From contig MU385859.1 in assembly GCA_022497145.1 (NCBI GenBank), positions 682,001-746,000 on the forward strand: a DNA stretch of 64,000 nt, written 5' to 3'. A program made the position numbers and the translations under genes. Below the pieces are notes generated by a model. The model did not search any database and was not told the DNA's origin. It worked only from the letters and a program-made list of their open reading frames with translations. Positions 11,040 through 21,503 of this stretch are shown one piece after another. The stretch's first letter is position 1, and each line of letters opens with the position of its first letter. Origin of the DNA: Rostrohypoxylon terebratum. Its lineage: Eukaryota; Ascomycota; Sordariomycetes; Xylariales; Hypoxylaceae.

Positions 11040-12390
11040 TTAAATAGGGGGGGGAAACCCCGTGTTCATTTCTATATCCTGAACGCCTGCGTTTTCCGTC
11101 AAATTTATAACATGATGGCCACTTCGATCCGTTCTATCAAATGCGGATGCAGATTGACTCGGCGTCACCTTTAGATAAGATAGTTGTTTGTTTTTCTGAA
11201 TGACGTGTTGCAACAAGAGCGGGAAGAGGGGACAACAGCTAGTGAGGACAACCGTAACATACTCGATTTCTCTAAATAAAGAAACACATCAATTTGAGTT
11301 AAATTTGACATACTCTGGTAATGTGTTAACTTACGTCCAATAACCAAATGGTTCGATCGCATAGGTGATATCCTCGGTCTGCGTTAACTTGATTGAATAA
11401 TAGAGGCGAACGGTGCTAGCTACAGCAGCGCTTTGTTATATGTTAGCCTCTGACAGCCCTTTTTGTTCTAGTTAGTATTTAGAAATGCACATACAAGGCA
11501 CCTATAGCAAATATTAGAGCGGCTTTAAGCTTTTGTTTTCTGGACATCTGGAGGCTCCAGAGAGCAGCCAATGGCAAGACAAGAATCGTAACGTCAGCTA
11601 TGAGATTTAATGAGCCGGAAGCTTTGAAGATTGCCCCTGAATCCACACACTTGCCCTCCAAACTTGGATTCCATATCTTTTCGCGAGGAGTGCAAGCAAA
11701 TATACACGAGAACATAAGGGCTAAGTAAAAGAACGCATTCCCCCAAAGAAGAATTAATACGCCCCTATTGCTCAGGCTTTGATGTTGATGCTGAAGGAAT
11801 ATCGTCTGAATTTGGCGGATAACGGTGTATCTAGCGCAGTACACCAGGGGACAGTAGAGAATCTCGATGATATTGATGAACTATGTATATTCTTAGGAAA
11901 TGGGTCCTATCAACTGGGATATAGAAAGGTAATAATCTCTAAGCTCACCTTCAAGAATTGGTAGAACATGGAAAGGGGTACATTCCATTGATGCCTCCCT
12001 TGACCAAAATTTCCCATATTCATGGTCAGGGAGACGTAGGGAATCATTATTGCCTGTATATTTTCGTCAGTATCCCCCATACTAATGTAAGAATATACGT
12101 ACCAGGGAAAGCAATAGGGAAGCTATGAGGTATAGTTAGACATTACGACTCTAAAAAATCTACTTTAGACTATTAGTGTTAACTGGGGAGCTCTCACCAT
12201 CACTGAAATCAAATTTCCTTAATATTGCCGTCCTTGTAAAAGTCCGGGCCGCGATTGCGACCACAGACAATGCTAAGATGATGCTTGCCACTATGACATG
12301 AGTTCTATGGATGCTAGGTGGATTGTCGAAATTCGGCGTGATTCCCTCCGGCGGCTCAAGTGCTGGTAATTGGCTTAAATTTTCGTCCAT
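11040..12390 (-). CDS. SAT4-like (rhodopsin-domain) seven-helix membrane protein
   Basis: A fungal integral membrane protein of the large family that includes PTH11-related proteins and SAT4 of the satratoxin cluster; biochemical roles are mostly unknown. The exons on the minus strand are 12198-12390, 12103-12122, 11949-12053, 11495-11880, 11335-11415 and 11040-11271, giving 338 residues with all phases matching; the intron after exon 4 is the least certain. Family marks are the first helix followed by ARTFTRTAILRKFDFSD, the loop with GRHQWN, ILYCPLVYCARYTVIRQIQ, the extracellular CTPREKIWNP...GKC loop, LNLIADVTILVLPL, and TEIEYVTVVL before a hydrophilic tail. It sits inside the metabolite cluster, opposite to its neighbours, and 124 bp separate its stop from that of the ammonia-lyase. 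Transport, sensing or a scaffold role are all possible. Confidence 0.85.
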
Positions 12391-12940
12391 GTTGTTTTTG
12401 AGTGCTAGGTAGAAGTAAGGGACGAAAAATACAGATGATAATCGTCGAGTTGAAAAAATAGCCTATCGTTAAGGAGACTCTCCCAATATTTTTCCCTAGA
12501 AGCAATGCACATTAGGTAAAGCGTGCAAGTATCAGATAGACATCACCATTGGGAAGGTAGACAACTAAAATAAATAGAGAGGCCTGCGAAGAATATTGTA
12601 TGTATGGCAACCAACGTTGCTAGGGGGGATAGGGGCAGAAGGGGGGGGAGGGGGTAAGTCATTCAGAGCCTTACTAGCTTGTCTTATTTACACCCCAGAC
12701 GTAGTCACATTAGATCGTAATATTGTGTGAGCTGCGGTGTACCGGTACAAAGAGAGGACATACGCAATGCCGCAAGGGAGAGCGGACCACACATCCCTTT
12801 ACCAATTATAAATTTACATTCACCCGTCTCGTTTTCACAAGCTACATAATGTCTCAAACACTCTTCTACCTACCTACCAAGATCTCAAACAGGAATACTT
12901 GCATACAACTTAAAATCGCCTACCTGAGTATCTAGCTACA
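12391..12940. promoter_or_regulatory. Divergent promoter between the SAT4-like and methyltransferase genes
   Basis: The only divergent intergenic region inside the cluster (550 bp). It contains a G-rich run near 12621-12655 (AGGGGGG-type) and a CTACCTACCTACC run near 12866-12880. No transcription factor site can be named with confidence. Confidence 0.4.
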
Positions 12941-13889
12941 ATGGCGGATACATACTCAAATAATATGACTCGCGGCGCGAGTGAAACCAAGAGGTTTTAG
13001 CCCACCCATTGAACTTCAATAATAGTCTAATATCTTGTGGCAGACTCGATGATCAATTTGATCTCATGGCGGAGTATACTGCTTTGCCCCTTTCTTGAAG
13101 CTGATGGGCCTTAGTTATCCTCTAACAATTGATAGGAACATTGGATACATTCTGCATCCATCTATCACCCTCCCCTCCGCACCGCACATCTGTGATATGG
13201 GAACTGGAACTGCCAGGTTCTTGGTCCGTCTTCAGCCAATGTATCCCGATGGGACGCTTGAAGGCTTTGACATTTCCTCAGCACTCTATCCTCCTAAAGA
13301 TGCACTTCCGCCGAATGTGGTTCTTTCAGAGCTGGACGTCAAACAGCCTTTCCTCGAACACATGCATGGAAAATACGACCTGGTTCACGTACGCATGTTA
13401 GTTGCGGCAATGATGCCAGGCGACTGGGAGAGAGTTATCCAAAATCTCATGAAGATCCTGAAACCCGGCGGGTTCATACAGTGGATAGAGTGTGATTTTG
13501 TCACAGGCGAATATCTAGGAAGCAAACCGACCTCTCGTATCAAGACACTCGAATCCTTGGGTAAAGCCTTTCGTGCTACGCTTGGTGAACAATTCGCACA
13601 TGGCTGGAACACGCTTCCGGATATAATGCGAGCGGCCGGCCTCACGTCAGTATTCACCGACATAAAGCCTTCTGATAGAGTACCTGAGACGCGCGAGAAG
13701 ATAACGGAAGGCATCCAGAGTCTTGTCATCTCTTGGGCTCACCTAATGGTTAAGCGGGGAGCATCGGAAACTGAAATGTTTGGCGACACTTTGGATAACG
13801 TGGAAAAGGAAGTCCGCGATGAGATCAAGTCGGGATGTTATTTCAAGTACAACATCCATGTGACTTGCGGAAGACGGGCCCCCGTTTAA
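12941..13889 (+). CDS. SAM-dependent methyltransferase, LaeA-like class I
   Basis: A class I methyltransferase of the kind found in fungal metabolite clusters; substrate unknown. The exons are 12941-12993, 13044-13073 and 13136-13889, giving 278 residues. The in-frame ATG at 13095 lies inside intron 2 (donor GTATAC, branch CTAAC, acceptor GATAG). Splicing from the upstream ATG restores the family pattern RLDDQFDLMAENIGYILHPS before the SAM-binding motif I ICDMGTGTARFLVRL. Later motifs are the acidic residue in LEGFDISS, the segment YDLVHVRMLVAAM, and LKPGGFIQWIE. Intron 1 has a weak donor, GTTTTA, but a good branch site. The position between the ammonia-lyase and P450 genes suggests O- or carboxyl-methylation of the cluster product. 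Confidence 0.87.
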
Positions 13890-14987
13890 GTAACTGCATG
13901 CTAGGAGAATATTCCTCATACCTGTTACCTAGTACCCAATCAGGTACCTACTGGGTACTGGCACTGGTTCGTGGCGCCTCTGCATGCCTCTAGCACCACA
14001 CTTTGATGTGAGAGGGTTCACGTATCACTGAAATGTACAGTACACGGGGCTTACTGTCTTACATATTAATTGATTACCCATTCAGCAACGAAAGAAGTCC
14101 TATATGTGTTCCATTCAAGCTAGAGTAGAGTATATGTCTCAGACCATGTCTCACGAGGCGGATATCCAGGTCCTAGAAGTCGCCTTCCGAACGAATGACA
14201 CGGAGCTTCCTTTTGCCAATACATGGAACTTTGCCTAGAGAAAGTACCCATTCTCTGGATTTACTTTTTTCCATATTTTCTTTTTGATTGCTGGGTGAAC
14301 GAGAAGGCGTCCCAAGTATTCAGCCGATTCAAACAGAAGTTAGAGTTAAGTGACGTTGTCTGCATGTTACAGATCAGCCACAAATTTCCAATAGGCTGTC
14401 TTGTTTTCATGCTATAGGTTAAGTACTTAACCTAAGTGTAGTGTTGAAATATATGTGTACAAATTTTCGCCTCGTATAATAGCATTTCAATACGTATCTA
14501 ATATCGATACACTTACCTAGGTACCTAGTACCTACCTAACATGTAGATATCTTACAAAGTTTTCGCCTTGTTGTCAAGTAGGTACCTAGTAAGTATCATC
14601 TACCCTTTTCTTGACAGGAGGCCACACTGCAGGATGACAGCAGGTCGGTGAACAGTATGATGAATCCACCTTCGGAAGGCGCACGATCGACAGTCGGCAT
14701 CAATACAGTTAGGTAGGTAGTGCAACACTCCATAATCAGTTGATGTCAGCCACTCGGCCTCTTATTCGGATGTTGGGCCGCGCCACATATACTCTACCGT
14801 CTCAGATTTGAAATTCTCTCTCCCGGGGTCTCCGAGTTGGTAGTATGTAGGTGACGGACGACGTACTCGACACATTGGGGTTATAACGAATAATGAAGTA
14901 AAAGTATTCACCTGCCTAGGTAGGTAGTTTTCGGTCTCACGGTCTGTCACTGCTCAATTTCGTGACTAGCTGCCCCTTAATCTTGAG
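13890..14987. other. Intergenic region within the metabolite cluster
   Basis: No gene is supported over 1.1 kb. A small ATG-started frame of 34 codons lies at 14134-14238, and an AT-rich frame at 14223-14417 has no family resemblance. CCTAGGTACCTAG-type words are dense at 13925-13960 and 14515-14600. The P450 promoter near 14915-14925 holds CCTAGGTAGGTAG. Confidence 0.45.
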
Positions 14988-16891
14988 ATGAGCAAATCCA
15001 TCCATATGGAATTTATGTCAAAACTCGTTGTACTCTGTGTCGTGTACACAATTATACAATGCTTACATACACGATACCGCACTGGTCTCAGTAACATCCC
15101 TGGCCCATTTCTTGCTAGTTTCAGCAACCTATGGAAGGTCCTATCTGTCTATCGGGATGAGATGCCACAGAAAAACATAGCCGTACACAGGAAATATGGA
15201 CCAGTTGTTCGAATTGGTCCTAATCATGTGTCTTTTTCGACTCCCCAGGCGCTCCAGATCATCCATGCCTCTAGACAAGCCTACCCCAAGGTAAAGAGTC
15301 ACTATGCCTAATACCAATATACCTAGCCTCAGTCGATACACTAACATAGGCACTCCTAGTCTGATTTCTATTTGTTGACCTCCCCGCCATTTGAAGGGAA
15401 GCCACTGCCGAATCTATTCTCAACCCAAGATGTGAACTACCACGCTTCTCTCAAGAGGCTGCTCGGTGGCCTCTACACTAAGGCAGCCACGCTCGATCTA
15501 GAACCAAACATTGACCGCACTCTCAAACTTTTCTTATATAAGATGCAGGAACATCTCGAGAAAGATGAGTTGGCCAGTGTAGACATGTCCTTATGGGTAC
15601 ATCTATTCGCATTCGACTGTATAGCTGAACTAAACAACTCGGAATCATTTGGTTTCTTGGAAAGTGGCACGGATGTTAACGGCATGATCAAGAGAGCAGA
15701 TATAATATTGATGGACACGGGACTGGTAATGAATTTTCTATATTCTTGCTACCGTTACCCCCAAAGTACCTAGTAGTATTGATTATGCCAATAGTACGCC
15801 CAATCTCCAGTGCTCCAGTCCATCCGACGATACAGGGGAGCTATTTGGAGGCCGCGGGAAAATCCGATATTGAGGGTTAGTATGGTTGAATATCCCTAAC
15901 ATCATTACTATGCCACCTTCCTACTAAGTACGGATTTAACATATTCGCCCACAGGAAACATCGGTTTTAATCAAGCACCGACAAAATGAACCCAATTCAT
16001 CCCCGGACATGCTCAATGGTCTCCTCAGGGTCCAAGAAGCTCAGCCAGATAAATTTTCTATTAGAGAACTTACGGCAGCATTATACATAAATATGTTAGT
16101 ATTGATGCCTAATAGGTATGCTTGAATCCTTAACTAACAAGGACCTCAAGTATGGCTGGCAACGATGTTCTGGCGGTCACACTCAGGGCAATCCTTTACT
16201 ACGTCGCCCGAGCACCGCGGGTCGAGCATAAGCTTGTTGCTGAACTTTCCACCAAAACAGCAAAATACCCACTGTCTGAGATGATCCCCTATTCTGCACT
16301 TGCCGACCTTCCCTATCTGTGAGTTCCTCAACGAAATGTATGTCTTATCTATCGGTACGAGTAATTCCGCGTCAGGGACGCCGTTATCCATGAATCGCTC
16401 CGGATCCACGGAAACATCGGGCTTATCTGCGAGCGCGTCGTTCCCGCAGGCGGTGTCACGATAGACGGATACAAGATTCCCCCAGGTACCGTCGTAGGCG
16501 TCAACCCATGGGTGATTCACCACAACGCTGATATTTTCGGGGAAGACGTCAACGTCTTCAGGCCGGAACGCTGGATAGAGAGGACTCAAGACTGCATAAA
16601 CGAGATGAAGAAAAACCTATTTTCGGTGAGCTACCTACTCGTTCCTACGGAAGTGTTTTGGGGGCGCGTGCTTACCTAGCTGAATCACAGTTCGGAGCCG
16701 GTCCTCGCATGTGCATCGGGAAGAATATAGCCATGATGCAGATCTACAAATTCACAGCCGAGTTCTATCGTCGCTTCAAAGCTGAGCTTGCCGATCCTAA
16801 GAAAGATTGGCATGTGACGGGGAATTGGGTAACTAAGCAAAGAGAAATGGACATGTTAATCAGACCTGCCACACCTGTGTCCAAGGACTAG
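14988..16891 (+). CDS. Cytochrome P450 monooxygenase
   Basis: A membrane-anchored fungal P450 that probably oxidises the cluster intermediate. The exons are 14988-15290, 15360-15725, 15795-15875, 15955-16094, 16151-16318, 16376-16625 and 16691-16891, giving 502 residues, a normal length with all phases matching; the exon 3 acceptor is the least certain. The N-terminal helix is followed by the NIPGPFLA hinge. The K-helix ESLR, the PERW-type segment RPERW and the heme loop FGAGPRMCIG with Cys444 are intact. The I-helix reads MAGNDVLAVTLRA, so the usual acid-alcohol pair lacks its Thr (Val303). Three of the seven exons are too short to stand out as open frames, which makes the unspliced gene look broken when it is not. 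It is the last recognised gene of the cluster. Confidence 0.9.
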
Positions 16892-17528
16892 TGGTTTGGG
16901 ATCTATAGAATCGGATCTTCACTGGTAGGGAAAATGAAAGTTCCCCGGATTTCCTAAGAAGACATCCATACATTACAGAGTGATTACAGGAAAAGCAAAT
17001 TATTCCGTAACAGCTAACTAAGCTATGACATGACCCATCCATACAGGTACCGCCCTTGTAACAGGTCGAAGGGTGCGGCTAGGTACACAAGAACAAGAGC
17101 GAGTTGATTTTGACGAGGGGTCGCAGCTTGTTCTAGTAGAATTTCTTCAGAAAATGGGTGCTGTTCGTGATCGATCGAAAAGAAAAGAGGTCCGAGCATG
17201 TTATCTTTGATTCGAATGGTGTCAAGAGACATGTCGCATTGGGTAATGGCTCGTATGCTGCTCAAATGCTGAAGTCTGTTGTCCGTGGGCGTTCAGCAGG
17301 TCGCCATGGCGAATGACAGCTTGATAAGTTCCTCTTTCGTACTTGGTCTGGGAATGTCGGGTATGAATGCCTTCGAGGGATTGAATCCTCCATCAAGCTG
17401 AGATTGTGTTGGAAATGGCGTGACTAATTGCCCAGAAGAGGAATGGAGTCCACGGTATTCTTCAACCTCCCGTCGATCTTGAAGAGGTCACTTGCATGTG
17501 AAACATTTCCAATGCTGCCTGTGTCCCC
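16892..17528. other. Convergent intergenic region after the P450 gene
   Basis: No gene is recognised. It separates the 3' ends of the P450 and the J-domain protein genes and marks the right edge of the cluster as far as gene content shows. Confidence 0.5.
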
Positions 17529-18302
17529 TTATTTCTCCTCCTGGAGGTCATGGGGGTCCGGGCCATCCTGCTCTCCATCTTGGAATTGTTCCTCATCTTT
17601 GTCAATTCCTGTCGTGGAGCCAGACAGGTCTTCGTGGCATTGAGTGGCTTTATCGAACCTTGTGGAGAACCCGAAAGCTTTGTTAAGTTCTTCGAGGATG
17701 GTACCACGGTTGCTACGGTTGGTGGTTATATTGGGGCTCTCTTGTTGCTGATCACCATCCTCCTCTTCTTCCTCCTCCTCCCCATCCCCTTCCTCGTCGT
17801 AGTAAGATGGTTCGTTGCAATCCCCTTCGTCATACTCTTCTTCGCCGTAATCTTCTTCGTCGCCGTAATCCTCCTCGTCGTAGTCCTCTTCATCTACATC
17901 TTCCTCATCAGCTTCTTCTTTCTTGTGGCCACCAAAGCAGCCATCGCCATCCTCCTCGGACTCGTCTTGCTCAGAGCTTTCGTAGGCGTAGTTGAAGAAG
18001 CTGCTCTTACCGCTGTCCCCCTTGGGACGAGGCGGCTGGGGGATATTGAATGGTTTGAACCCTTGAGTGGTGTATCGCTGTGATTTCCTGTGTTCTTCCA
18101 GTTCAAGGGCGATGTCGTACAGGTACTCGTATGCTTCTTGGATCTTGACGAACTTCTCGTGACTCCCTGGGCCAGCTTTATCGGGGTGGTGCTTGAGACA
18201 AAGTCGACGATAACTCATCTTGATCATAGCGGAAGAGGCATCGCGGCTGACGCCGAGCGTCGCATACGGGTCGGAGGAGGGATTCTTGGGACGACGACGC
18301 AT
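17529..18302 (-). CDS. J-domain (DnaJ-like) co-chaperone with acidic middle region
   Basis: J-domain proteins stimulate the ATPase of Hsp70 partners. The first ATG on the minus strand is at 18302 in good context (AAG before ATG), giving 257 residues; the frame upstream starts only with TTG. The J domain occupies about residues 9-75 with DPYATLGVS, YRRLCLKHHPDK (the HPD motif needed for Hsp70 stimulation) and KIQEAYEYL. It is followed by a linker with FKPFNIPQPPRPK, then about 70 residues made mostly of Asp, Glu, Tyr and Gly (repeats like DEEDYGDEEDYGEEEYDEGD), and a Gln/Asp/Glu-rich tail. There is no zinc finger or C-terminal DnaJ domain, so this is a class C protein. An acidic tract could bind histones, nucleic-acid-binding proteins or Ca ions; the client is unknown. 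Confidence 0.85.
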   Translation of the reverse strand: MRRRPKNPSSDPYATLGVSRDASSAMIKMSYRRLCLKHHPDKAGPGSHEKFVKIQEAYEYLYDIALELEEHRKSQRYTTQGFKPFNIPQPPRPKGDSGKSSFFNYAYESSEQDESEEDGDGCFGGHKKEEADEEDVDEEDYDEEDYGDEEDYGEEEYDEGDCNEPSYYDEEGDGEEEEEEEDGDQQQESPNITTNRSNRGTILEELNKAFGFSTRFDKATQCHEDLSGSTTGIDKDEEQFQDGEQDGPDPHDLQEEK

Positions 18303-19555
18303 CTTGGCAGAGGAAGTAATGTATTTGATGATAAGAAAGGTGAAATGTCTGAAAGCCAATGATGCGTGATTGTAGAGAAAGATGGCGTTAAGGTGGAAAT
18401 GTTATTGATGAACGTTGTGGATTTTTTTGTTCGGGACGATGGAAAAGAGGAAAAAAGTTTGTGATGGGACGTCGAAAATCGTCGATTTATTTATGTGTGT
18501 GTTAGCACTGGACCGAACACTGGCATAAGATACCCCAGGTTTCGCTCCAGCTCGTGCACGACCCGTAAATCTGTAGTAGAAGTAGTTGATATCGTCGGTA
18601 GGAGGGTTGCTACTTTTGCAGCTGCCTAATGCCCTTATGAAAAAGGGTATTAACTTGGTAGAGAACGACGACTCACATCTTGTACCTCAACTCATCATCA
18701 GATAGTCTCATACAGTCTATCATGTATACTGTCCATCTACTCATACCTGACGATACCCTCCATAGAAATTCATGCCGTACTTATGTCGCTTCATTCTGGC
18801 TATGGCCGATTCCTCACCTTCCCTCTATCTTAGATATGTCCCTACCGTTTTCTACATTATAACCCCCTCTTAGTATGTACCTATTACTTAGTCGTACTTC
18901 GTATATGACACATTTTTCTCTCATGATCTACTTGAATATGTTCCAAATCCCTAGGCAATTATAGACAATGTAATTAGTCTTTGCAAACGCCGTTCCATAC
19001 AGAACCCTGTACCTCGTGTAGGTGCACGTGAGAAATTCTGTGAACAAGATTTCCTTAGTAGTATCAGCATAAGGTTAGAATGTGTACCGTACCGCATACA
19101 CCAACTTATTGGTACTATCAATTAGATGATGTACTTGCCTTGCCTACGGTATAGCACTACAACAGTTGACACACGAGACATCCGTTGACTCCATTGTGGA
19201 TGTCAATTAGGTCAGGTTGAATATATTATATGATATTTTATGGTTATCATTTTAAATAGCACTAAATGCTAGCAAACTTCCACGAGCCCTTGTCCAGTCC
19301 CAAGAAGATCTGCCGTGAAGTCGCGATCGGGCTCCAGATAAATGTTCTATAAGTTTTGATACTGTTGACCTCGAGTTGAAATCAAGAGGGTGCAAAAACA
19401 AGCTGAGCAAGACATAAATCGTTACTGTCATTTACCTAATACATCATATGGCACGCAATCACGGCCAGACTACCCAGGGCCATGAAGACTTTAGCCATTA
19501 CCAGGACCACGCCACCGCTTCCGTCCTGCAGGCTTAGGGCCTGCGAGCCAAGTTC
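18303..19555. other. Intergenic, no gene recognised
   Basis: Over 1.2 kb I see no recognisable coding sequence. The first 200 bases serve as the promoter of the J-domain gene on the minus strand. The rest is AT-rich, with a GTACTTCGTA-like word near 18893. Confidence 0.5.
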
Positions 19556-21503
19556 CTAGCTCTTAGGGGCGCGGCCGTTGTAGTCCACGCCTTCCTCGGC
19601 AGTGTAGTTGCCGAAGCAGTCATAATCAAAGTCAATCTCGTTGATACGGTCTTGGAGAATCGATACCACGTTATCGAATGAGCAGAGACCATGGGGGTCG
19701 TTCGGACAACCAGCATAAGAGTCTGCAACGGGGATGACGGCGTCGTTTCTAAAGGGTTCGTAAGTATAAGCCGTAAGAGGGGTGGCTGCAGATAAAACAG
19801 AAAGCTTACACAAGGAATCTGATCTGCTTGGTTGGCTTGTAGGCCGAGCACTCGAGGACCTGAGCGGTGAAGTGGGTTGCGAAGGGGACGAGCTTGCTAG
19901 CTACGAAGCTGTTTTCTCTGGTGTTTCCTGTGACGCTGAGGGCTGGCCCCTTGAACAAAGCCGTCAGGTTGAAAGCCGTGAGGGCATCAAGAACGACAAC
20001 CTCGTGAGTGGCATCGGCATATATGGACTGGTTCAGGGGAAAGTAGGTAGATGAGTTGTCGAAGGTTGTGTTCAGGGCCGACCAACCCTCGGGGTATTCG
20101 CCGGTGAAGCGAGCTACGAATTCCTGTAGATAGGCCTTCCCCTGGGCGGCAGAGACGGGAGAGCCGGGCCCGTTGTTGTAGTAGAACGACTGGAGAGAGG
20201 TCAGTTAGTCTTATATGGACATTCTAGGGTAGTCATAAAAAACATACAATATCGAACCAATACTCGTAGTTAAGGAAATCTTCTTGACTGAAGAGTTTGC
20301 AAAATGCAGAATAACCAAGTGAGATAGTCTCATACGAGCAAAGTTGAAGCATGGCTAGGATATCAGAGTAGGTGAAGTCAACACCAGAGACCTAAAAGCA
20401 AAGTTATTAATCGCCATCTGGTTCCTTATAAAAAATCGACTTCAACTTACCTGCGAGTTGAGGCGCGCGATAGTAGCGTTGAAAGCGTCCTTGGCAAACT
20501 TGGACGCCATTGTGTTTCCAATGCCTCCGCGGCTAGCAACGTTGGAATTGGTGCATACTTCGTATGGCGCGCCCGAGTTGTTGACACCAGGTGTCTCGAC
20601 AAGAATTTCGATGCTGACCTGGTCCAGGTATTCGGGTACACCAAAGAAGCCGGCAGCAAAGTTGTGAGTAGTCTTAACCATACGGTCCTGGGACTCAGTT
20701 CGGAAAACAGGGATGGTACCAGTTTCGGTGAAGTTGTTCAGTAGGTGACCGTAGAGTTGTCGGTGCTGGATACCAAGAAGAAACTCCTGGCTTCTACCAA
20801 ATGGAGTGAGAAGCTCGCCGCCTAGCTTGTAGGTCCAGTCTGCGAGGAAAGCTAGATCCCCACTTACTTGCAATCCGGTCTTGGTGGCGTTTGCAATCTT
20901 GTCGGCAAACTGAGCCGGCGCAGCGCCAGTGGTGGGATATCTGGCGCCATGTCGGTATAGCAGATGGACCTGGGTTACACTGCAGCCCTTCGGGGCGAGC
21001 GGGCTGGTGTCGGGTAATCCATAGTCGGCGGAATTAAGAGAATACCAAGGCGACAAATTACCCCAGTACTTCGTAATGTCAAACTTATTCTCAGTACTAT
21101 CATGGCCGTGCGGCTGAGGAGCTACTAGCGGGAACTGGTTCGACGGTCCCCGGTTGTCCGGATATGAAAGCGCCGTCTGGATGGCGGCAGGTTGAACTCC
21201 TGTTGGCGTTGGACCCGGGAAGCCGACCTCGGACTCAGGCGGGAAGAGTGCAGAGTCGACAGAGGCTTGTTTCACAGTTAGCGCTGTACGGCTCTCTATT
21301 ATCTAGGTATACAATGGATTGAACGGTTTCTTGTTCAATCAACAGTAGGATGTAAGCAAACAACACATACTACCGGCTGGAGGGTAGAGGTCTGAAACGG
21401 CGGACCCGGCGTTGGGCGAAGCCGTGACGAAGCTGGAATCATCAGCTAAAGCTACGCTGGATTGAACCAGCAGCGCTGAGGCGAGAGCTGAGATCAGCTG
21501 CAT
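19556..21503 (-). CDS. Secreted histidine acid phosphatase (phytase-like)
   Basis: Hydrolyses phosphate monoesters, perhaps phytate, through a phospho-histidine intermediate outside the cell. The exons on the minus strand are 21374-21503, 20451-21283, 20248-20391, 19810-20189 and 19556-19748, giving 559 residues. The first exon encodes a typical signal peptide (MQLISALASALLVQSSVALA). The catalytic RHGARYP box lies at residues 154-160. The proton-donor motif, HD in classical members, reads THEVVVLD. The last intron joins QIRFLV to NDAVIPV, restoring the family VND motif, and conserved Cys in YAGCPNDPHGLC and DYDCFGNY fit the disulfide pattern. Several N-x-S/T sites suggest N-glycosylation. Substrate preference cannot be told from sequence. 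Confidence 0.9.

Noticed and set aside
13095..13135. In-frame ATG at 13095 as the methyltransferase start
   Set aside because: It lies within an intron with good donor, branch and acceptor; starting there would lose the conserved RLDDQFD segment that the upstream exons supply.
15726..16150. P450 gene as a broken pseudogene
   Set aside because: Stops between the larger frames at first suggest decay, but short exons at 15795-15875 and 15955-16094 with proper splice sites and matching phases restore a full-length protein.
17550..18083. Hydrophobic plus-strand frame of 177 codons
   Set aside because: It is antisense to the acidic tract of the J-domain gene; complements of Asp/Glu codons read as Val/Leu/Ile/Phe, giving a false membrane protein.
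19746..19812. Frameshift in the acid phosphatase gene
   Set aside because: The apparent shift disappears with a 61-bp intron (19749-19809) that joins QIRFLV to NDAVIPV, the family pattern.
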